Below are positions 19,435 to 28,527 of a stretch of DNA of 64,000 bases, piece by piece. How positions within the stretch are numbered: the stretch's first letter is position 1; each line of letters opens with the position of its first letter. Both the position numbers and the translations under genes were made by a program. The notes beneath the pieces are model-generated. The model searched no databases, was not told the origin of the DNA, and worked only from the letters and a program-made list of their open reading frames with translations. This DNA comes from Dechloromonas sp. Dech2017 (GTDB lineage: Bacteria; Pseudomonadota; Gammaproteobacteria; Burkholderiales; Rhodocyclaceae), in the NCBI GenBank assembly GCA_009469585.1, contig SSXW01000011.1, forward strand, positions 51,417 through 115,416. The letters are read 5' to 3'.

Positions 19435-20943
19435 ATGTCTGAAATCAACAGTTTAGCCGGCGACACCGCCGCCCCGCCAGCTGCCGAGGCAGCCCCCGAA
19501 ATCACCTTCGCCGATCTCGGCCTGGCGCCCGAGTTGCTGCGCGCCGTGACCGACGAGGGCTACACCAAGCCGACGCCGATCCAGGCCCAGGCCATCCCGC
19601 TCGTCATCAGCGGCAAGGACATCATGGGCGGCGCCCAGACCGGCACCGGCAAGACGGCCGCCTTCACGCTGCCCATCCTGCAGCGCATCCTGCCCTTCGC
19701 TTCGAGCAGCCCGTCGCCGGCCAAGCACCCGGTGCGCGCCCTGATCCTCGCCCCGACCCGCGAACTGGCGCTGCAGGTCTACGAATCGGTCAAGTCCTAC
19801 AGCAAGCACACGCCGATCCGCGCCATGTGCGCCTTCGGCGGCGTGGACATCAAGCCGCAGATCGCCGAGCTGAAGAAAGGCGTCGAGATCCTCGTCGCCA
19901 CCCCCGGCCGCCTGCTCGACCACGTCGAATCGAAGAGCGTCAGCTTCAACTCGGTGCAGGCCCTGGTCCTCGACGAAGCCGACCGCATGCTCGACATGGG
20001 CTTCATCCCCGACGTCACCCGCATCCTCAACATGCTGCCGGCGCATCGGCAAAGCCTGCTTTTTTCGGCCACCTTCTCCGAAGAAATCAAGAAGCTGGCC
20101 GACTCCATGCTGCAGTCGCCGGTGTTGGTCGAAGTCGCCCGTCGCAACCAGGTTTCCGAAACCATCACCCACCGCGTACACCCGGTTTCCGAATACGGCA
20201 AGCGCGGCCTGCTGACCAAGCTGCTGAAATCCGGCGAAATCCGCCAGTGCATCGTCTTCATGCGCACCAAGCAGGGCTGCTCGCGCCTGACCCGCGAACT
20301 GCAACGGGCCGGCATCAAGGCCGACGCCATCCACGGCGACAAGAGCCAGCTCGACCGCATCAAGGCGCTCGACGCCTTCAAGGGCGGTGAAACGCACGCC
20401 CTGATCGCCACCGACGTCGCCGCCCGCGGCCTCGACGTCGACGACCTGCCCTACGTGATCAACTACGAGCTGCCGCACACGCCGGAAGACTACGTGCACC
20501 GCATCGGCCGCACCGGCCGCGCTGGCAAGATGGGCAACGCCATCTCGCTGGTCAGCGCCCACGAGGTCGGCTATCTGGTCGACATCGAGAAGCTGATCAA
20601 GCGGCCGATCGAGCAGGTCGAAGTGGCCGGCTTCGAACCCGAGCCGGAATACGAATACCCGCCGGGCAACAAGCGCAAGCGCTCGGCGCCGCCGGTCAAG
20701 GCACCGCTCGCCCAGCGTCCGGAAAGGGGCGCCCGCCCGGAGCGCGGCGAGCGCCCGGAGCGCAGCGAACGCCGGCCGCGCCGCAACCCGATGATCGCCG
20801 CCGACGGCTTCGACTTCAGCAAGCCCTACGAAGCCGCCGTTCCGCACAAGGATGCCGCGCCAGCCCCGGCCCGGCAAGATCCGCACAAGCCGCGCCGGGT
20901 GGTCGCCGCCCTGCTCGGCGGCCTCGGCCGCAAGCCGCAGTAG
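19435..20943 (+). CDS. rhlE: DEAD-box ATP-dependent RNA helicase RhlE
   Basis: RhlE unwinds RNA during ribosome assembly and RNA decay. The 502-residue protein has the Q motif (FADLGLAPELLRAVTDEGYTKPTPIQAQAIP), motif I AQTGTGKT, Ia PTRELALQV, II VLDEADRMLDMGF, III SATF, V ATDVAARGLDVDDL and VI HRIGRTGRAG. A basic, low-complexity tail follows (ERGARPERGERPERSERRPRRNP). This is the RhlE layout. The ATG at 19435 has no ribosome site and sits just after a TATAAT, so a leaderless mRNA is possible. It ends at a 44-bp palindrome shared with the convergent PP2C gene. Confidence 0.95.
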   Translation: MSEINSLAGDTAAPPAAEAAPEITFADLGLAPELLRAVTDEGYTKPTPIQAQAIPLVISGKDIMGGAQTGTGKTAAFTLPILQRILPFASSSPSPAKHPVRALILAPTRELALQVYESVKSYSKHTPIRAMCAFGGVDIKPQIAELKKGVEILVATPGRLLDHVESKSVSFNSVQALVLDEADRMLDMGFIPDVTRILNMLPAHRQSLLFSATFSEEIKKLADSMLQSPVLVEVARRNQVSETITHRVHPVSEYGKRGLLTKLLKSGEIRQCIVFMRTKQGCSRLTRELQRAGIKADAIHGDKSQLDRIKALDAFKGGETHALIATDVAARGLDVDDLPYVINYELPHTPEDYVHRIGRTGRAGKMGNAISLVSAHEVGYLVDIEKLIKRPIEQVEVAGFEPEPEYEYPPGNKRKRSAPPVKAPLAQRPERGARPERGERPERSERRPRRNPMIAADGFDFSKPYEAAVPHKDAAPAPARQDPHKPRRVVAALLGGLGRKPQ

Positions 20944-20955
20944 GTCGCAGCCACG

Positions 20956-20999
20956 CGGCAAACGACAACGGCGCCCGCGGGCGCCGTTGTCGTTTGCCG
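20956..20999. terminator. Perfect 44-bp palindrome, probable bidirectional terminator
   Basis: The 22-base left half (20956-20977) is the exact reverse complement of the right half (20978-20999) with no spacer. It lies between the convergent rhlE and PP2C genes. The GC-rich centre with A-rich left and T-rich right flanks suits termination in both directions. Confidence 0.8.
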
Positions 21000-21006
21000 G
21001 TCCGGA

Positions 21007-21804
21007 TTACTGGCGCGGCCGCGGCACGAAGCCGGTCGGTGGCGCCGGTTTCTTGACCTCGACCTCGACCAGCTTGATGATGGCCAGCGACACATTGTCG
21101 CCGCCGCCCTTGGCCCGCTTGCGCGCCATGTCGATCAGCGTTTCGCAAGCCTGGCGGGCCGAATGGCCGGCGACCAGCGAACCCAGTTCGGCATCGCTGA
21201 AATAGCCCCAGAGGCCGTCCGAGCAGAGCACGAAGGCATCGCCGGCGAGCAGTTCGGTGGTTTGGTCGAGGGTGATTTTCGGTTCGTCCTGGCCGCCCAG
21301 CGAAGCCAGCAGCACGTTGCGATTGGGATGGCAGAGCGCCTGCTCGGCGGTAATCTTGCCGCTGGCCAGCAGATGCTCGACGTAGGAATGGTCGACCGTC
21401 CGGCCGAGCAGCTTGTCGCCGCGGAAATGGTAAAGCCGGCTGTCGCCGCAATGGCCCCAGGTCACCTGGCCCGGCTGCATGAGCAGCATGACGGCGGTGC
21501 TGTGCGGGTCCATTTCGTTCATGAAGCGCGACGCCTTGATCATGGTGTGGGCCTCGCGCATGCTGTGCTCCAGCATGTGGTGCGGGCCGTCGTCGGCGAT
21601 GGCGTACTGGTCGAGATTGTTCTTGGCGGTGTGCAGCACCTGCTCGGCGGCCAGCGCCCCACCGGTGTGGCCGCCCATACCGTCGGCGACGACGGCGAGC
21701 ACGATGCCCCGCTTGCGCGGATGCGGCAGGATGGCCACCCGGTCCTGCTGTTCCTTGCGATCTCCCTGATGCTGCGCGGCGCAGGCGTCGATTCCTATTG
21801 CCAT
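21007..21804 (-). CDS. PP2C-type serine/threonine protein phosphatase
   Basis: The 265-residue protein has the PP2C motifs: QGDRKEQQDRVAI (motif 1, R and D), VLAVVADGMGGHTGG (motif 2, metal-binding Asp), WGHCGDSRLYHFRG, VLCSDGLWGYFSD and GGGDNVSLAII. It is a soluble, metal-dependent Ser/Thr phosphatase of the Stp/PrpC kind. No partner kinase is next to it. It follows glcF by 78 bp on the same strand. The RBS region (GGAAGGATGGC) overlaps the start. Confidence 0.92.
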   Translation of the reverse strand: MAIGIDACAAQHQGDRKEQQDRVAILPHPRKRGIVLAVVADGMGGHTGGALAAEQVLHTAKNNLDQYAIADDGPHHMLEHSMREAHTMIKASRFMNEMDPHSTAVMLLMQPGQVTWGHCGDSRLYHFRGDKLLGRTVDHSYVEHLLASGKITAEQALCHPNRNVLLASLGGQDEPKITLDQTTELLAGDAFVLCSDGLWGYFSDAELGSLVAGHSARQACETLIDMARKRAKGGGDNVSLAIIKLVEVEVKKPAPPTGFVPRPRQ

Positions 21805-21882
21805 CCTTCCCCCTTTTCGGGGCTGAAGATTAGCACGGAAGTCATAGAACTTTTTAACACTGTCACCTCAGCACCCCTCGCC

Positions 21883-23118
21883 TTAGCCGATCGCCTCGTC
21901 GATCAGCTCGATCCAGTGGCGCACCGGCAGCGTGCTACCGGCCTGCAAGTGGCTCAGGCAGCCGATGTTGGCGGTGGCGACCAGGGCCGGCCCGCCGGCG
22001 TGCAGGGCGGCCAGCTTGTTGGCGCGCAAGCGGCCGGACAGGGTCGGCTGCAACACCGAGTAGGTGCCGGCCGAGCCGCAGCACAGATGGCTGTCGGCGA
22101 CCGGCGTCAAGGCGTAGCCGGCCGCCTGCAGCAGCTTTTCGATGCTGCCGCGCAGTTGCAGGCCGTGCTGCAGGGTGCACGGCGAATGGAAGGCCAGCTT
22201 GCCGCGCCCGGCCGGCGCCGATGCCAGCAAGGCGAGTACGGCGGACTCCTCGGCCGCCAGCACCTCCGAGGGATCGCGGCACAGGGCACTGATTTTTGCC
22301 GCTTTTTCGGCGTAGACCGCGTCATCGGCCAGGATGTGGCCATAGTCGCGGACCTGCACGCCGCAGCCGGAGGCGGTGACGACGATGGCCTCGACGCCGG
22401 CTTCGACGCGCGGCCACCAGGCGTCGATGTTGCGCCGCATATCGTTCTTGGCCCCTGCCTGGTCGTTCAGGTGAAAGCGCACGGCGCCGCAGCAGCCGGC
22501 CTTGTCCGACTCGAACAGGGCGATGCCCAGGCGGTCGAGGACGCGGGCCGTGGCGGCGTTGATGTTGGGCGCCAGGGTCGGCTGCACGCAGCCGGCCAGG
22601 GCCAGCATGCGCCGCGGGTGGCTGGCCGGGGCCGGCCACGGCCGCCCGGGGGCGGGGGCCGGCGGCAGCTTGTCGGCGAGTGCCGTCGGGAGCAGCGGGC
22701 GCACCGCCCGGCCGACGGCGACGGCCGCACCGAACAGCGCCGGCCGGGGCAGGACTTCCTTGAGCAGGGTGCGCGGCAGGGCATCGCTCAGCCGGCGCGG
22801 CAATTTCTCCTCGACGACCTGGCGCCCGACATCGAGCAGGTGGCTGTACTTGACGCCCGACGGGCAGGTCGTCTCGCAGGCCCGGCAGGTCAGGCAGCGG
22901 TCGAGGTGGAGGCGGGTCTTCTCGCTGACCGGCTGGCCCTCGAGCACCTGCTTGATCAGGTAGATGCGGCCGCGCGGGCCGTCCAGCTCGTCGCCGAGCA
23001 GCTGGTAGGTCGGGCAGGTCGCCGTGCAGAAGCCGCAGTGCACGCACTTGCGGAGAATTTCTTCGGCCACCTGGCCGGCATGGGTGGCGCGCAGTTCGTC
23101 AGTCAGCCGGGCGTCCAT
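21883..23118 (-). CDS. glcF: Glycolate oxidase iron-sulfur subunit
   Basis: GlcF passes electrons from the flavin subunits towards quinone. The 411-residue protein has two 4Fe-4S motifs near the N terminus (CVHCGFCTATCPTY and CLTCRACETTCPSGV). Two cysteine-rich CCG domains follow (LALAGCVQPTLAPN...AGCCGAVRFH and HSPCTLQHGLQLRG...LCCGSAGTY). The ATG at 23118 shares its A with the glcE stop (TGATG), so translation is coupled. It is the last gene of hyi-glycerate kinase-glcD-glcE-glcF. Confidence 0.96.
   Translation of the reverse strand: MDARLTDELRATHAGQVAEEILRKCVHCGFCTATCPTYQLLGDELDGPRGRIYLIKQVLEGQPVSEKTRLHLDRCLTCRACETTCPSGVKYSHLLDVGRQVVEEKLPRRLSDALPRTLLKEVLPRPALFGAAVAVGRAVRPLLPTALADKLPPAPAPGRPWPAPASHPRRMLALAGCVQPTLAPNINAATARVLDRLGIALFESDKAGCCGAVRFHLNDQAGAKNDMRRNIDAWWPRVEAGVEAIVVTASGCGVQVRDYGHILADDAVYAEKAAKISALCRDPSEVLAAEESAVLALLASAPAGRGKLAFHSPCTLQHGLQLRGSIEKLLQAAGYALTPVADSHLCCGSAGTYSVLQPTLSGRLRANKLAALHAGGPALVATANIGCLSHLQAGSTLPVRHWIELIDEAIG
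22293..22323 (-). repeat. Dispersed 31-bp motif, copy in glcF
   Basis: Minus strand: core with one change (GCGGTCTAC), 3 nt, GAAAAA, 5 nt, AAAAA. Confidence 0.6.
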
Positions 23119-24212
23119 CACAGCTCCCCGTAAAGGCGGCCGGGGTTGAGGATGCCCCGGGGATCGAAGGATTTTTTCAGGCGGCGATGCAGGGCGAGCA
23201 GCGCCGGCGACAGGTCGGTGAACGCTCCCTCCAGGCAGCGCACCGACTCGGGCGCCCGGTACAGCGTGGCGTGGCCGCCCAGCCCGGCCGCGACGCCGCG
23301 CACGGCGTCGCGGATCGCTCCGCTTTCGCCGCCGTACCAGCGCAGGCCTCCCCCCCATTCGATGGCGCGCAGGCCGTCCAGCCCGGCCAACGGGGCCGTC
23401 GTCGGCAGCGCCAGCCGCCACAGTTCGTCGCCGGCGAAGGCTGGATGCGTCTGTTCGCGTATCGAATTCCAGACTTTTTTCGCGTCGACCGCCGGAATCG
23501 GCTGCGCCGCGGCCATCCCGCCGAGTTTTTTCGCCGCCGCCTCGACCGCGGCCGGCGCCCCCGACAGGCGCAGCAACAGCTGGCCGTCGTGCCAGAACGA
23601 AGCGGAAATCGGCAGCGGCTGGCCGCCCCACTGGTTGAGCCGGACCAGCGCCTCGTCGGCGCTCATCGCCAAGGCCAGCGTCCGTTCGGCGAAGGGCCGG
23701 GGCAGCACCTTCAGCGTCACCTCGGCGATGACGCCCAGGGTGCCGAGGCTGCCGGCGACCAGCCGGGAGACGTCGTAGCCGGCGACGTTCTTCATGACCT
23801 GGCCGCCGAAATTCAGCACCTGGCCGGTGCCGTCGACCAGCTGCACGCCGAGCACAAAATCGCGCACCGCCCCGGCCTGCTGGCGGCGCGGCCCGGAGAG
23901 GCCGGCGGCGACGCAGCCGCCGACCGTCGCCCCGGCGCCCTCGGCACTGGCGAAACGCGGCGGCTCGCAGGCCAGCATCTGGCCCTTTTCGGCCAGCGCC
24001 GCCTCGATCTCGGCGAGCGGCGTGCCGCAGCGGGCGGTGATGTACAGCTCGCTCGGCTCATAGGCGACGATGCCGCGATGGCCGGAAACATCGAGCACCT
24101 CGCCGGACAGCATGGCGCCGTAGAAATCCTTGCTGCCGGCGCCGCGGATGCGCAGCGGCGTGTGGCCGCCGTGGGCCGCCCTGATCGCTTCAACGATGGT
24201 GTCGAGGGTCAT
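23118..24212 (-). CDS. glcE: Glycolate oxidase FAD-binding subunit GlcE
   Basis: The 364-residue protein has the shortened FAD_binding_4 fold of GlcE: LRIRGAGSKDFYG, LDVSGHRGIVAYEPSELYITARCGTPLAEIEAAL, GATVGGCVAAGLSGPRR and GGQVMKNVAGYDVSRLVAGSLGTLGVIAEVTLKVLPRP. The C terminus has DPRGILNPGRLYGEL. Together with GlcD and GlcF it oxidises glycolate to glyoxylate. The ATG at 24212 overlaps the glcD stop (TGATG). Confidence 0.95.
   Translation of the reverse strand: MTLDTIVEAIRAAHGGHTPLRIRGAGSKDFYGAMLSGEVLDVSGHRGIVAYEPSELYITARCGTPLAEIEAALAEKGQMLACEPPRFASAEGAGATVGGCVAAGLSGPRRQQAGAVRDFVLGVQLVDGTGQVLNFGGQVMKNVAGYDVSRLVAGSLGTLGVIAEVTLKVLPRPFAERTLALAMSADEALVRLNQWGGQPLPISASFWHDGQLLLRLSGAPAAVEAAAKKLGGMAAAQPIPAVDAKKVWNSIREQTHPAFAGDELWRLALPTTAPLAGLDGLRAIEWGGGLRWYGGESGAIRDAVRGVAAGLGGHATLYRAPESVRCLEGAFTDLSPALLALHRRLKKSFDPRGILNPGRLYGEL
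23465..23495 (-). repeat. Dispersed 31-bp motif, copy in glcE
   Basis: Minus strand: core ending GGCGGTCGAC, 3 nt, AAAAAA, 5 nt, GAATT. Confidence 0.65.
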
Positions 24213-25705
24213 CAGAAGCGCTCCAGTTCCGGGAATTTCACGTCGCCATGATGCACGTGCATGCGCCCGTATTCGGCGCAGCGGTGCAGGCTGGGCACGG
24301 CCTTGCCGGGGTTGAGCAGGCCCGTCTCGTCGAAGGCCGCCTTGACGCGGTGGAAGGCTTCCAGCTCCGGCGTCGCGTACTGCACGCACATCTGGTTGAT
24401 CTTCTCGACGCCGACCCCGTGCTCGCCGGTGATCGAACCGCCGAGCGCCACCGACAATTCGAGGATCTCGGCGCCGAAGGCCTCGGCCCTTGCCCACTCG
24501 CCTGGCTGGGCGGTGTCGTACATGATCAGCGGGTGCAGGTTGCCGTCGCCGGCGTGGAAGACGTTGGCGCAACGCAGGCCGTATTTCTTCTCCATGGCGG
24601 CGATGGCCGACAGCATTTCGGCCAGCCGCCGGCGGGGAATGGTGCCGTCCATGCAGTAATAATCAGGCGTGATGCGGCCGACCGCCGGGAAGGCGGCCTT
24701 GCGCCCGGCCCAGAACTTGAGGCGCTCGGCCTCGTTCTGCGAGACACGGATGTCGCTGGCCCCGGCCGCCGTGAGCACCTCGGTGACGCGGGCGATTTCG
24801 GCCGCCACCTCCTCCGGCGTGCCGTCCGACTCGCAGAGCAGGATGGCCTCGGCATTCAGATCGTAGCCGGCCTTGACGAAGGGTTCGACGGCGGCGGTCG
24901 CCGCCTTGTCCATCATCTCCAGCCCGGCCGGGATGATGCCGGCGGCGATGATCGCCGCCACCGCGTCGCCGGCCCGGGCGACGTCGGCGAAGGAGGCCAT
25001 GACGACCTGGGCCAGCTCCGGCTTGGGCACCAGTTTCACTGTCACCTCGGTGACCACGCCGAGCATGCCCTCGGAGCCGATCATCAGCGCCAGCAGGTCG
25101 TAGCCCGGCGCATCGGGCGCCTCGGAGCCGATCTCGAAGACCTCGCCCTCGATGCTGACGACGCGGATGCGCAGCACGTTATGCACGGTCAGCCCGTATT
25201 TCAGGCAATGCACGCCACCGGAGTTTTCGGCGACGTTGCCGCCCAGCGTGCAGGCGATCTGCGACGAGGGGTCGGGCGCGTAATAGAGGCCGAAGGGCGC
25301 CGCCGCCTCGGACACGGCGAGGTTGCGCACGCCGGGCTGGACGACGGCCAGGCGGGCCTCGCGGTCGACGCGCAGGATGCGGTTGAAGCGGGCCAGCGAC
25401 AGCACGACGCCCTCGGCGTGCGGCATCGCCCCGCCCGACAGGCCGGTGCCGGCGCCGCGGGCGACGACCGGGACGGCGAGCTGGTGGCAGGTACGCAGCA
25501 CGTCGATGACCTGATCCTCGTTTTCCGGCAGGCAGACGGCCAGCGGCAACTGGCGGAAGGCGGTCAGGCCGTCGCATTCGTAGGGGCGCAGATCCTCGTC
25601 GTCGACCAGCAGGCAGTGGGCCGGCAGGATGGCTTGCAGGCGGCGGACCAGGGTCGGGCGGTCGGTGTCGAAGGCGGGTTCGGGTGCGGTGTCGGATGAA
25701 CTCAT
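24212..25705 (-). CDS. glcD: Glycolate oxidase subunit GlcD
   Basis: GlcD is the catalytic FAD subunit. The 497-residue protein shows the PCMH-type FAD fold (VVARGAGTGLSGGAMPHAEGVVLSLARFNRILRVD, PDPSSQIACTLGGNVAENSGGVHCLKYGLTVHNV, GSEGMLGVVTEVTVKLVPKP) and the C-terminal oxidase domain (NVFHAGDGNLHPLIMYD, GGSITGEHGVG, FDETGLLNPGKAVP). It lies 4 bp after the glycerate kinase stop, with short gaps or overlaps throughout the block. Confidence 0.96.
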   Translation of the reverse strand: MSSSDTAPEPAFDTDRPTLVRRLQAILPAHCLLVDDEDLRPYECDGLTAFRQLPLAVCLPENEDQVIDVLRTCHQLAVPVVARGAGTGLSGGAMPHAEGVVLSLARFNRILRVDREARLAVVQPGVRNLAVSEAAAPFGLYYAPDPSSQIACTLGGNVAENSGGVHCLKYGLTVHNVLRIRVVSIEGEVFEIGSEAPDAPGYDLLALMIGSEGMLGVVTEVTVKLVPKPELAQVVMASFADVARAGDAVAAIIAAGIIPAGLEMMDKAATAAVEPFVKAGYDLNAEAILLCESDGTPEEVAAEIARVTEVLTAAGASDIRVSQNEAERLKFWAGRKAAFPAVGRITPDYYCMDGTIPRRRLAEMLSAIAAMEKKYGLRCANVFHAGDGNLHPLIMYDTAQPGEWARAEAFGAEILELSVALGGSITGEHGVGVEKINQMCVQYATPELEAFHRVKAAFDETGLLNPGKAVPSLHRCAEYGRMHVHHGDVKFPELERF

Positions 25706-25709
25706 GGCT

Positions 25710-26966
25710 TCATTCTACGAGGATGGCGCGAAAGTCGTTGACGTTGGTGCGGGTCGGGCCGCTGACCAGCAGGTCGTCCAGCCCGGCGAAGAAGCCCCAG
25801 GCGTCGTTGGCGGCCAGCCGGGCGCGGGCGTCGAGGCCGGCCGCCCGCGCCCGGGCCAGCGTGTCGGGGGCGACGAAGGCGCCGGCATTGTCCTCGCTGC
25901 CGTCGATGCCGTCGGTGTCGGCGGCCAGGGCATGGATGCCGGGCGCCCCGCCGAGGGCCAGGGCGAGGCCGAGCAGAAACTCGCTGTTGCGTCCGCCGCG
26001 CCCGTCACCGCGGACGGTGACCGTCGTCTCGCCGCCGGAGAGGAGCACCACCGGCCCCCTGGCCGGCCAGCCGTGGCGGGCGCAGGACAGCGCGATGCCG
26101 GCCAGCGCCTTGCCGACTTCCCGCGCCTCGCCCTCGATGGCGTCGCCGAGGATGAGCGGCGTGACGCCCAGGCGCCCGGCTTCGGCGGCGGCCGCGGCGA
26201 GCATCTGGCGCGGGCTGGCGATCAGCCGGTAGTCGGCCCGGGCCAGGCGCGGATCGCCCGGCTTGGGCGTTTCCAGTTCGCCGGACTGCAGGCGCCGGCG
26301 CAATTCGGGCGGGATGGCCACGGCGTAAAAGTCGAGGATGGCCAGCGCCTCGGCCGCCGTCGTCGGGTCGGCCACCGTCGGGCCGGAGGCGATCACCGCC
26401 GGGTCGTCGCCCGGTACGTCGGAAATGGCCAGGGTCAGCACACTGGCCGGCCAGGCGGCGGCGGCCAGCCGGCCGCCCTTGATCGCCGACAGGTGCTTGC
26501 GGACGCAATTGATGTCGCCGATGGCCGCCCCCGACTTGAGCAGGGCGGCGGTGATCGCCCGCTTGTCGGCCAGCCTCAGGCCGGCCGCCGGCGCCGCCAG
26601 CAGGGCCGAGCCGCCGCCGGAAATCAGGGCGAGCACGCGGTCTGCTGCGGTCAACCCGGAAATTCGCCCAAAAATGGAAAGGGCCGCCGCCTCGCCCGCC
26701 GCATCGGGCACCGGGTGCGCCGCCTCGACGATGCTGATCCGCTCACACGGCGCGCCGTGGCCGTAGCGGGTGACGACCAGCCCGTCGAGCCGGCCGGACC
26801 AGTTCTGCTCGACGGCCTGGGCCATGGCCGCCGAGGCCTTGCCGGCGCCGACCACGATCAGCCGCCCGCCGTCGTCCGGCGGCAGCTGCGGCGGCACACA
26901 AATCGCCGGGTCGGCGGCGGCGATGGCGGCATCGAACAGCCGGCGCAGGATGGCTTTAGGCTCCAT
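25710..26966 (-). CDS. Glycerate 2-kinase (MOFRL family, TtuD/GckA)
   Basis: The enzyme phosphorylates D-glycerate to 2-phosphoglycerate, completing the glycolate-to-glycolysis route. The 418-residue protein has the GCK N-terminal domain (LIVVGAGKASAAMAQAVE, LALISGGGSALLAAPAAG, VRKHLSAIKGGRLA) and the C-terminal MOFRL domain (VLLSGGETTVTVRGDGRGGRNSEFLLGLAL, AADTDGIDG). The ATG at 26966 follows a G-rich ribosome site; a GTG at 26999 in frame is less likely. It lies between hyi (105 bp upstream) and glcD. Confidence 0.94.
   Translation of the reverse strand: MEPKAILRRLFDAAIAAADPAICVPPQLPPDDGGRLIVVGAGKASAAMAQAVEQNWSGRLDGLVVTRYGHGAPCERISIVEAAHPVPDAAGEAAALSIFGRISGLTAADRVLALISGGGSALLAAPAAGLRLADKRAITAALLKSGAAIGDINCVRKHLSAIKGGRLAAAAWPASVLTLAISDVPGDDPAVIASGPTVADPTTAAEALAILDFYAVAIPPELRRRLQSGELETPKPGDPRLARADYRLIASPRQMLAAAAAEAGRLGVTPLILGDAIEGEAREVGKALAGIALSCARHGWPARGPVVLLSGGETTVTVRGDGRGGRNSEFLLGLALALGGAPGIHALAADTDGIDGSEDNAGAFVAPDTLARARAAGLDARARLAANDAWGFFAGLDDLLVSGPTRTNVNDFRAILVE
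26644..26674 (+). repeat. Dispersed 31-bp motif, copy in glycerate kinase gene
   Basis: Exact core with A (GCTGCGGTCAAC), 3 nt, GAAATT, 5 nt, AAAAA. Confidence 0.75.
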
Positions 26967-27071
26967 CAGCCAGCCCCCGGCCCTGGTGGGCGGCAGCACA
27001 ACCAGCCAAGGACTTCGGGCTGGCCGTTCTCGGCGCCTCCCCCCCGCTGCGCTTGACGTGCGCCCGCCGCT

Positions 27072-27845
27072 TCATCGGCTCAGCCAACCGAGGCCGGCTT
27101 CCGTTGTGGTCAGCGGCTGGTATTCGCAGCCCACCCACCCGGCGTAGCCGAGCCGGTCGAGCAGACCGAAGAGAAAAGGGTAGTTGATCTCGCCGGTGCC
27201 CGGCTCGTGACGGCCGGGGTTGTCGGCGATCTGGACGTGGCCGATGCGGTCGAAGTTGTCGGAGATGGTGCGCGCCAGGTCGCCCTGGATGATCTGGGCG
27301 TGGTAGAGATCGAGCTGCAGTTTGACGTTGTCGCGGTCTATGGTCTCGATCAGGCGCAGCGCCTGGTCGATGCTGTCCAGCCAGTAGCCGGGCATGTCGA
27401 TGCGGCTGTTGATCGGCTCGACCATCACCGTCGCCCCCACCGTGGCCAGGCGGTCGGCGGCGTGGCGCAGGTTGGCGACATAGGTCGCCTCCAGTTCGGC
27501 GGCGGCCACCCCGGGCGGCCGGATGCCGGCCATGCAATGGACGCGCCGGCAATCGAGGACCATGGCGTAATCGACGGCCTGCTCGACGCCTTCGGCGAAC
27601 TCGCCCTGGCGGTGCGGCAGGCAGGCCAGGCCGCGCTCGCCGGCCGCCCAGTCGCCCGGCGGCAGGTTGAACAGCACCTGCTCGACGCCCGCCGCCTGCA
27701 GCCATTCGGCGATATCGTGGGCCGGCCAGTCGTAGGGAAACAGATACTCGACGCCGCCAAACCCGGCCGCCGCCGCCCGCTCGAAGCGCTGGCGAAAAGC
27801 GCCATCGGTGAACAGGAAACTCAGGTTGGCAGCAAACTTTGGCAT
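27072..27845 (-). CDS. hyi: Hydroxypyruvate isomerase
   Basis: Hyi interconverts hydroxypyruvate and tartronate semialdehyde. The 257-residue TIM barrel starts MPKFAANLSFLFTDGAFRQRFERAAAAGFGGVEYLFPYDW and has LFNLPPGDWAAGERG, VMVEPINSRIDMPGYWLDS, LQLDLYHAQIIQGDL, VQIADNPGRHEPGTGEINYPFLF and GWVGCEYQPL, with metal-binding Glu, Asp and His at the expected strands. It is first in the leftward glycolate block and diverges from the cobalamin adenosyltransferase gene. The 105-bp gap after it shows no clear structure. Confidence 0.94.
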   Translation of the reverse strand: MPKFAANLSFLFTDGAFRQRFERAAAAGFGGVEYLFPYDWPAHDIAEWLQAAGVEQVLFNLPPGDWAAGERGLACLPHRQGEFAEGVEQAVDYAMVLDCRRVHCMAGIRPPGVAAAELEATYVANLRHAADRLATVGATVMVEPINSRIDMPGYWLDSIDQALRLIETIDRDNVKLQLDLYHAQIIQGDLARTISDNFDRIGHVQIADNPGRHEPGTGEINYPFLFGLLDRLGYAGWVGCEYQPLTTTEAGLGWLSR

Positions 27846-27877
27846 GGCGATGACAGTCTGTGTTCCGGGGCGGCCAG

Positions 27878-27883
27878 TATAAT
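27878..27883 (+). promoter_or_regulatory. TATAAT -10 element for the cobalamin adenosyltransferase gene
   Basis: A perfect TATAAT lies 24 bp before the GTG at 27908 in the 62-bp gap to hyi. No convincing -35 is seen. Confidence 0.5.
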
Positions 27884-27907
27884 CCGGTCGATACCAGGAG
27901 AGACAAC

Positions 27908-28486
27908 GTGACCACCAGCCAAACCGAACGCAAGGGCAACCGCCTGTCGAAGATCGTCACCCGGACCGGCGACGCCGGCACCACCGGCCTCGGCGACGGC
28001 AGCCGGACGACCAAGGACAGCCTGCGCATCGATGCCATCGGCGAAGTCGACGAGCTCAACTCCAGCCTCGGCGTGCTGCTCTGCGAGGACCTGCCGGACG
28101 CCGTGCGCGATGCCCTGCTCGACGTCCAGAACGACCTCTTCGACCTCGGCGGCGAACTCTGCCTGCCCGGCATGGCCGTCATCAAGGACGCCCAGGTCGC
28201 CCGCCTCGAAGCGCAGACCGAGGCCTTCAACGCCGACCTGCCGATGCTCAAGGAATTCATCCTGCCCGGCGGCACCCGCCCGGCCGCCCTCGCCCACCTG
28301 TGCCGCACCGTCTGCCGCCGCGCCGAACGCTCCGTGGTCCGCCTGCACCACGCCGAGCCGCTGTCCGACGCCGCCCGCCGCTACGTCAACCGCCTGTCCG
28401 ACCTGCTCTTCATCCTCGGCCGCCTGCTCAACCGGGCCGGCGGGCGCGGCGATGTCCTGTGGCAGAAGGGCAAGAACGCCGCCTGA
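27908..28486 (+). CDS. Cob(I)yrinic acid a,c-diamide adenosyltransferase, PduO type
   Basis: This enzyme transfers the adenosyl group of ATP to cob(I)alamin. The 192-residue protein has the PduO ATP-binding start KIVTRTGDAGTTGLGDGSRTTKDSLRIDAIGEVDELNSSLG, then QNDLFDLGGELC, FILPGGTRPAALAHLCRTVCRRAERSVV and RYVNRLSDLLFILGRLLNR, the subunit-interface and active-site helices. The GTG at 27908 follows AGGAGAGACAAC. No cobalamin riboswitch fits in the short upstream gap. Confidence 0.95.
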   Translation: MTTSQTERKGNRLSKIVTRTGDAGTTGLGDGSRTTKDSLRIDAIGEVDELNSSLGVLLCEDLPDAVRDALLDVQNDLFDLGGELCLPGMAVIKDAQVARLEAQTEAFNADLPMLKEFILPGGTRPAALAHLCRTVCRRAERSVVRLHHAEPLSDAARRYVNRLSDLLFILGRLLNRAGGRGDVLWQKGKNAA

Positions 28487-28527
28487 GGCAGCCCGGCCGG
28501 CACCACCAGCGCACCAGTTTTCGAATC

